17,427 nucleotides of DNA from RI-92 sp037384645. Its GTDB lineage: Bacteria > Pseudomonadota > Gammaproteobacteria > UBA6429 > Thiohalophilaceae. Within the stretch, counting starts at the first letter, position 1. The number at the start of each line of letters is the position of its first letter. The DNA lies in the NCBI GenBank assembly GCA_037384645.1, contig JARRNT010000042.1, positions 1 to 17,427 of the forward strand, written 5' to 3'. Positions 13,496 to 17,427 of the stretch are shown here, in pieces. The notes below the pieces were generated by a model. The model ran no database searches. It was not told the DNA's origin and was given only the letters and a program-made list of their open reading frames with translations. A program made the position numbers and the translations under genes.

Positions 13496-16006
13496 ATGTT
13501 ACGACAAGTGCCTGCTGCCAGGATTGAAGGGCTGGCGGACCCACAGCAGGGATTGACTGACACTGAGGTAAACGCCAGGCGCCGGCAGTTTGGCGTAAAC
13601 AATATCCTGGATGCACCGGTTGCGAACTGGCGTGAATTACTGCGTGACACCCTGCGTGACCCCATGCTCTGGTTCCTGCTGATTACCGCCAGCCTGTTCG
13701 CTGTTATCGGCGAAATCAAGGAAGCGATTATTCTGCTGGTTGCTCTCGTACCCCTGGCCGGAATGGATATGTTTTTACACCGGCGGACCCAGGCTTCTTC
13801 TGCCAGCCTCGGATCGCGCCTGGCCACCCACGCCACGGTGATTCGAAACGGCCGCAGCAAACTGATTCCGAGTATCGACATTGTCTGCGGTGACCTGGTG
13901 GTACTTGGGGCCAATGAAACCATTCCTGCTGACGGTATCGTGGTCAGGGTTGACGCTGCCCAGGTCGATGAGTCGGCACTGAGCGGGGAAGCCTTTCCCG
14001 TGCGCAAACACCCGTATCGTTTTGCGCAACAGACAATACCCAAGGGCGAAGAACAAGCTTTTGCCATTGACACTGAACACTGGGGCTTTGCCGGTACCCG
14101 CGTGCTCACCGGCGAGATGTGGCTGCAGGTGATCTATACCGGGGCGGAAACCTATTATGGTGAGATCGTGCAATCCGCCCTGCAGGGACATCACGCCAGG
14201 ACGCCGTTGCAAACAGCGATCGCCAACCTGGTCAGTGTGTTGTTGGTAGCAGCCGCCATCCTGTGCCTGATCGTGGCCTGGGTTCGCTGGCAGCAGGGCT
14301 TTGGTTTACTGGACGCAACCATCAGTGCCATGACCCTGGCGGTGGCCGCCCTGCCCGAGGAATTTCCCGTCGTGTTTACCTTCTTTCTCGGTGTGGGCGT
14401 GTATCGTTTAGCCCGACAACGTGCCCTGGTACGACGTGCCGTGGCGGTAGAGAATATCGGACGGGTCACGACAATTTGTTCCGACAAGACCGGTACGCTA
14501 ACGCTGGGACAATTGCGCCTTACTCACAGTTACCCGGCTGTTAATATTGATCGGGATACCTTGTTGCGTACCGCCGCGCTGGCATCACGTCCTGAAAGTG
14601 GCGACCCGTTGGACGTGGCCATCCTGACCGCAGTGGGCCTGGACAGGCAGAAGTCATCGACACGGTTTAGTTTCCCCTTTACCGAAGACCGCAAAAAAGA
14701 GACGGCCGTCATCCAGCATGATGGGGATCGGTTGCTGGCCGTGGTGAAAGGCGCACCAGAAGTGGTGTTGAGTCAGTGTGTGTTATCTGTGGAGCGACGT
14801 AAGGGGTATCTTGCGCACGCGGATCAACTCGCCGCCCAGGGCCATAAGGTGATTGCCTGTGCCCGATGCTTACTGCAACAGGCAGGCCGGAATGGCAGGG
14901 AACCGGACAAGGATTTCGAATATCTGGGTTTGTTGGCACTGGAGGATCCGTTGCGTGAAGGGGTGGCCGAATCAGTCCGCGTCTGCCAGCAGGCCGGGAT
15001 CCATGTGCTCATGCTGACCGGTGATCACCCCCTTACCGCGCGTGCGGTGGCCGTGGAACTCGGGCTGGGGCAGGGACAGCCTCGGGTCATGACGGCGGAA
15101 GAGCTCGAGTCGCAATCGAAACTGCATGGCCGTCCGTCGCTGCAACAGGTGGATGTCATTGCCCGTTCGATCCCGGCGCAGAAGTTGCGTTTCGTGCGCC
15201 AGTTGCAGGCGGAAGGTGAAATCGTGGCGGTCACCGGCGATGGGGTAAACGATGTGCCGGCACTGCAGGCCGCGGACATCGGCATTGCCATGGGGGAGCG
15301 CGGTACCCAGGCTGCACGCGAAGTCTCGGCCGTGGTTTTGCTCGACGATAATTTTCGCACTATTGTGCGCGCCATAACCGAAGGTCATCGCCTGTTTCAG
15401 AACCTGCGCCTGAGTTACGCGTACTTATTAATGGTGCACATACCGCTGGTGGTCAGTGCGGCATTGATCCCCTTGTCGGGGTATCCTTTGTTGTATCTGC
15501 CTGTACATATAGTCTGGCTGGAATTGATCATTCATCCGACGGCCTTACTGGTATTTCAACAATTGCCGCTGCGGGAAGTCGAGGAGCAGAAACCACGCCG
15601 TAGCGGTCTGCGTTTTTATTCAGTGGGCGAGTGGGGGCTGATTGCCGGGGTGGGTGTGTTGCTAACGCTGGTCCTGGTCGCAGGTTATGCCTTCAGTCTG
15701 GGGATCGGGCGCAACGTCGATCATGCGCGGGCCATGGCCCTGGCCGTGTTATGTCTGGGGAGTATGTTTATAACCGCAGGTCTGACCTGTCTGAGGACAC
15801 TGATGTCTCGGGTTATCTGTGCGATTGTCGGTTTGTCGACACTTCTATTGATCCAGACGCCGGCAGTTGCGCGGCTATTGCATCTTCAACCTCTGCATAT
15901 GAATGACTGGCTGATTGCCGTGACGGGGAGTGGACTGATTGCTGTCGCTAGCCTGTTGCTTGGTTGTGGCAGGCGTCGTAAGCACGGCCACCTGGCATAT
16001 ACCTGA
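13496..16006 (+). CDS. P-type cation-translocating ATPase
   Basis: An 836-residue ion pump of the P2-like group. Motifs in order: actuator loop DESALSGEAFPV (158-169), M4 motif LPEEFPVV (286-293) in place of PEGLP, phosphorylation site SDKTGTLT with Asp330, nucleotide-domain KGAPE, TGDHP (508-512) and hinge TGDGVNDVPAL from 580. About ten membrane segments are expected, six of them C-terminal. No N-terminal heavy-metal-binding domain or CPC motif, so it is not a copper or zinc P1B pump; Ca, Mg, Mn or H are candidates. Membrane segment 6 reads LELIIHPTALLVFQ, with His680 where relatives I recall have Asp. GGGGG lies 7 bases before the ATG. It is divergent from the cytochrome operon; a weak TTGAAT-N17-TTATCT promoter lies at 13417-13445. 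Family certain, ion not. Confidence 0.93.
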   Translation: MLRQVPAARIEGLADPQQGLTDTEVNARRRQFGVNNILDAPVANWRELLRDTLRDPMLWFLLITASLFAVIGEIKEAIILLVALVPLAGMDMFLHRRTQASSASLGSRLATHATVIRNGRSKLIPSIDIVCGDLVVLGANETIPADGIVVRVDAAQVDESALSGEAFPVRKHPYRFAQQTIPKGEEQAFAIDTEHWGFAGTRVLTGEMWLQVIYTGAETYYGEIVQSALQGHHARTPLQTAIANLVSVLLVAAAILCLIVAWVRWQQGFGLLDATISAMTLAVAALPEEFPVVFTFFLGVGVYRLARQRALVRRAVAVENIGRVTTICSDKTGTLTLGQLRLTHSYPAVNIDRDTLLRTAALASRPESGDPLDVAILTAVGLDRQKSSTRFSFPFTEDRKKETAVIQHDGDRLLAVVKGAPEVVLSQCVLSVERRKGYLAHADQLAAQGHKVIACARCLLQQAGRNGREPDKDFEYLGLLALEDPLREGVAESVRVCQQAGIHVLMLTGDHPLTARAVAVELGLGQGQPRVMTAEELESQSKLHGRPSLQQVDVIARSIPAQKLRFVRQLQAEGEIVAVTGDGVNDVPALQAADIGIAMGERGTQAAREVSAVVLLDDNFRTIVRAITEGHRLFQNLRLSYAYLLMVHIPLVVSAALIPLSGYPLLYLPVHIVWLELIIHPTALLVFQQLPLREVEEQKPRRSGLRFYSVGEWGLIAGVGVLLTLVLVAGYAFSLGIGRNVDHARAMALAVLCLGSMFITAGLTCLRTLMSRVICAIVGLSTLLLIQTPAVARLLHLQPLHMNDWLIAVTGSGLIAVASLLLGCGRRRKHGHLAYT

Positions 16007-16349
16007 GTATTTTTGCAAGAAATTAAGTCAGCACCATCTGGGGCTGGCAGAAATCAAAATTCGGAGTAGGATTAACACAGGTGCTGACTACTCATCTGTC
16101 CAGTTAATTTTTGTCAGATTGTGATCGGGTTAAATAATTCCAGATAAGCAGACAAACCCAGCTGTGACAAGGTTAAACCAGTAAGTAAGCCCCAACTATT
16201 ACGGGATGAATTTTAATCTAACTGATTGAAATTATTGGCAATATTTCCCGATTTCAAGTGCTGGATACCAGCGCCGATAAAATAACCATAAACCATAATA
16301 AAAAAGTTGATAAGACTACTAAAACTATATTTAGAGATGGAGATACCTT
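16007..16349. other. 343-base AT-rich gap before the ankyrin gene
   Basis: No gene recognised. It is clearly richer in A and T than its neighbours in its second half (about 16190-16340), as expected of a promoter region, but I cannot single out one promoter with confidence. It contains the 10-bp inverted repeat at 16026-16089. Confidence 0.45.
16026..16089. repeat. 10-bp perfect inverted repeat bounding a 64-base element
   Basis: AGTCAGCACC (16026-16035) and GGTGCTGACT (16080-16089) are exact reverse complements, 44 bases apart. The left arm begins 20 bases after the ATPase stop. It could be a long-loop hairpin at the ATPase mRNA end, with TTAATTTTTG about 15 bases after it, or a very small mobile-element remnant. 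No target duplication is visible. Confidence 0.45.
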
Positions 16350-16958
16350 ATGACCTGTTCACATACCACCAGTTGCGAGCTTTACGTCCAGTTTGCCGCT
16401 GACCCTTCCATACAGTTGTGGAAAACCCATTACTGCGACAGCGATTACAAGCGTTGTGCCCGTTATGCCTTGTCAGTGCAGGGTAAGGCGGTACCGCTGA
16501 CCTTGTTGCCTAATGGCAAGCAGATACAAACCGCCATGAGCGATGAAGATCGGGGTCTGCATGCCCTGTTTAACGCGATTCAGAAAAATCGTTTATCCAT
16601 GGTGAAGGCGTTTATGAAAACCAAGGTGACCAATAACAAGGTTGCCAATAACGATGGGGTCACGCCGGTGATGTATGCCGCAAGCCTGGGCCGGGCCGAG
16701 ATCATGCGGTTTATGCTGGATAGTGGTTGCAATCCTCATCATCGCTCCAGGAAAGGCCAAAACGCCCTGGAACTGGCGGCCGCGTCAGGCCATCAGGAGT
16801 GCGTTGACATACTGCGTGATTTTATGGACCGGGTGCCGCCACCGAGCGCTGGCGAAAGACTGGAAGTGGCCGATAACATGGAAACAGCTGTACCGCGCGG
16901 CGCATTGATGGGGCGTATCCTGGGCTTTCTGCGCGGACACAAACCGGAAACAGTCTGA
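16350..16958 (+). CDS. ankyrin-repeat protein with N-terminal cysteine cluster
   Basis: A 202-residue cytoplasmic protein. The first 60 residues form a cysteine module: Cys3, Cys9, then LWKTHYC (Cys29) and CARY (Cys36), followed by GKAVPLTLLPNG. I have seen this C..C...LWK..YC...CARY pattern at the head of various proteobacterial signalling proteins; it probably binds a metal or cofactor, which is unproven. Residues 67-99 are a degenerate ankyrin repeat, 102-134 a good one (DGVTPVMYAASLGRAEIMRF) and 136-160 a third (GQNALELAAASGHQECVDIL). A polar C-terminal tail follows. GGAG at 16339-16342 gives a ribosome-binding site with a 7-base spacer. The next gene starts 20 bases after the stop, so the two are probably co-transcribed. 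Confidence 0.86.
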   Translation: MTCSHTTSCELYVQFAADPSIQLWKTHYCDSDYKRCARYALSVQGKAVPLTLLPNGKQIQTAMSDEDRGLHALFNAIQKNRLSMVKAFMKTKVTNNKVANNDGVTPVMYAASLGRAEIMRFMLDSGCNPHHRSRKGQNALELAAASGHQECVDILRDFMDRVPPPSAGERLEVADNMETAVPRGALMGRILGFLRGHKPETV

Positions 16959-16978
16959 CACGCGAGGAGTTTGATGTG

Positions 16979-17427
16979 ATGCATGGGTATCTGAACTGGT
17001 GGTTGGGGGGGATTTCCCTCGGGATGTTTACCATTCTGTTTCGTATACTGACTGGCCGTACCCTGGGTGTGTCGGGTAGCTGGCGCAAGGTCGCGTTCTG
17101 GCGCCAGGAAAGTGCCAGTGACAAGGCGTTTCAGGCAGTCAACCAGGATCAGGCGGGTGCTGCTGACGCCCTGCTGGCGGCGACCATGGCCGAATTCGGT
17201 GAAGGTGCAGTCGATGAACTGGGAATGGAGCCTGAGCCGCAAGCGAAAAAGGTTGCGGCCAGGCAACCCATCCCCTGGACGGCCCACCTGGTATTTTTAC
17301 TTTCCCTGGTGCTGGGTGGATTTCTCTGGGCGGTTTATACCGGCGACCTGCACATCTCTTACCAGCTGAGTGCAATACACCATAAAATCAGCGGCAGTTT
17401 CGGTGACATGAGTTTCATGATGCTGGG
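16979..17427 (+). CDS. YeeE/YedE-like membrane protein, 3' end outside window
   Basis: An open frame of 149 codons runs off the window end. It starts at ATG 16979, preceded by GAGGAG at 16964-16969 with a 9-base spacer. An ATG five bases earlier is followed at once by a stop. The N-terminus, LNWWLGGISLGMFTILFRIL then TGRTLGVSGSW, is a membrane segment followed by a small-residue motif like the first helix pair of YeeE/YedE proteins, which import thiosulfate or related sulfur compounds. A cytoplasmic linker of about 60 polar residues follows, then another hydrophobic segment (HLVFLLSLVLGGFLWAVY) and a fresh loop. The long linker is unusual for a standard YeeE/YedE. Assignment rests on a partial sequence. 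Confidence 0.68.
   Translation, partial: MHGYLNWWLGGISLGMFTILFRILTGRTLGVSGSWRKVAFWRQESASDKAFQAVNQDQAGAADALLAATMAEFGEGAVDELGMEPEPQAKKVAARQPIPWTAHLVFLLSLVLGGFLWAVYTGDLHISYQLSAIHHKISGSFGDMSFMML

Noticed and set aside
13383..13556. 58-codon frame between the divergent promoters, overlapping the ATPase start
   Set aside because: No ribosome-binding site, no recognisable sequence, and it runs into the ATPase gene in another frame, which has far better support.

Overview
The window reads as chromosomal DNA of a gram-negative proteobacterium, most likely a gammaproteobacterium. This rests on family content: DUF3579, a short 'MNVIKL' conserved hypothetical, a PhoPQ-like two-component pair, an SHP/DHC/cytochrome b561 cluster, and several Sec-exported and lipobox-bearing proteins. 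Everything is inferred from reading the sequence; no database search was possible. No rRNA, tRNA, insertion sequence or CRISPR array was recognised.

Region 1 (1-4000, plus strand): a possible 37-residue small protein; a DUF2892 membrane protein whose stop overlaps the start of a membrane-anchored diguanylate cyclase (GGDEF with an intact RxxD inhibitory site); an exported protein with a zinc-protease-like HExxH motif that matches no family I know; a conserved cysteine-rich hypothetical behind a good sigma70 promoter; and a DUF3579 protein preceded by an overlapping upstream ORF. Region 2 (4041-5129, minus strand): a DUF202 membrane protein and a dienelactone-hydrolase-family enzyme, probably one transcript. 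A 677-base gap follows, with no convincing gene but several inverted repeats. Region 3 (5807-9335, plus strand): a small FHA-domain protein, an exported M48-type metallopeptidase, and a lipoprotein made of about fourteen 39-residue repeats, which count as two seven-bladed beta-propellers.

Region 4 (9432-13310, minus strand) is the most coherent unit: cytochrome b561, SHP (DUF1924 oxygen-binding cytochrome c), diheme cytochrome c (DHC), a periplasmic PepSY protein, a PhoP-like response regulator and a PhoQ-like histidine kinase. The genes are tightly packed or overlapping. The cytochromes suggest electrons pass from the membrane quinone pool through cytochrome b561 and DHC to SHP; the regulators probably control the operon. 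Its upstream region carries a 7-bp direct repeat with 11-bp periodicity and a -10-like hexamer, the layout expected of an OmpR/PhoB-family operator.

Region 5 (13496-17427, plus strand): a P-type cation ATPase divergent from region 4 and sharing its intergenic region; an AT-rich gap with a 10-bp inverted repeat; an ankyrin-repeat protein with an N-terminal cysteine cluster; and, running off the window end, the start of a YeeE/YedE-like membrane protein.
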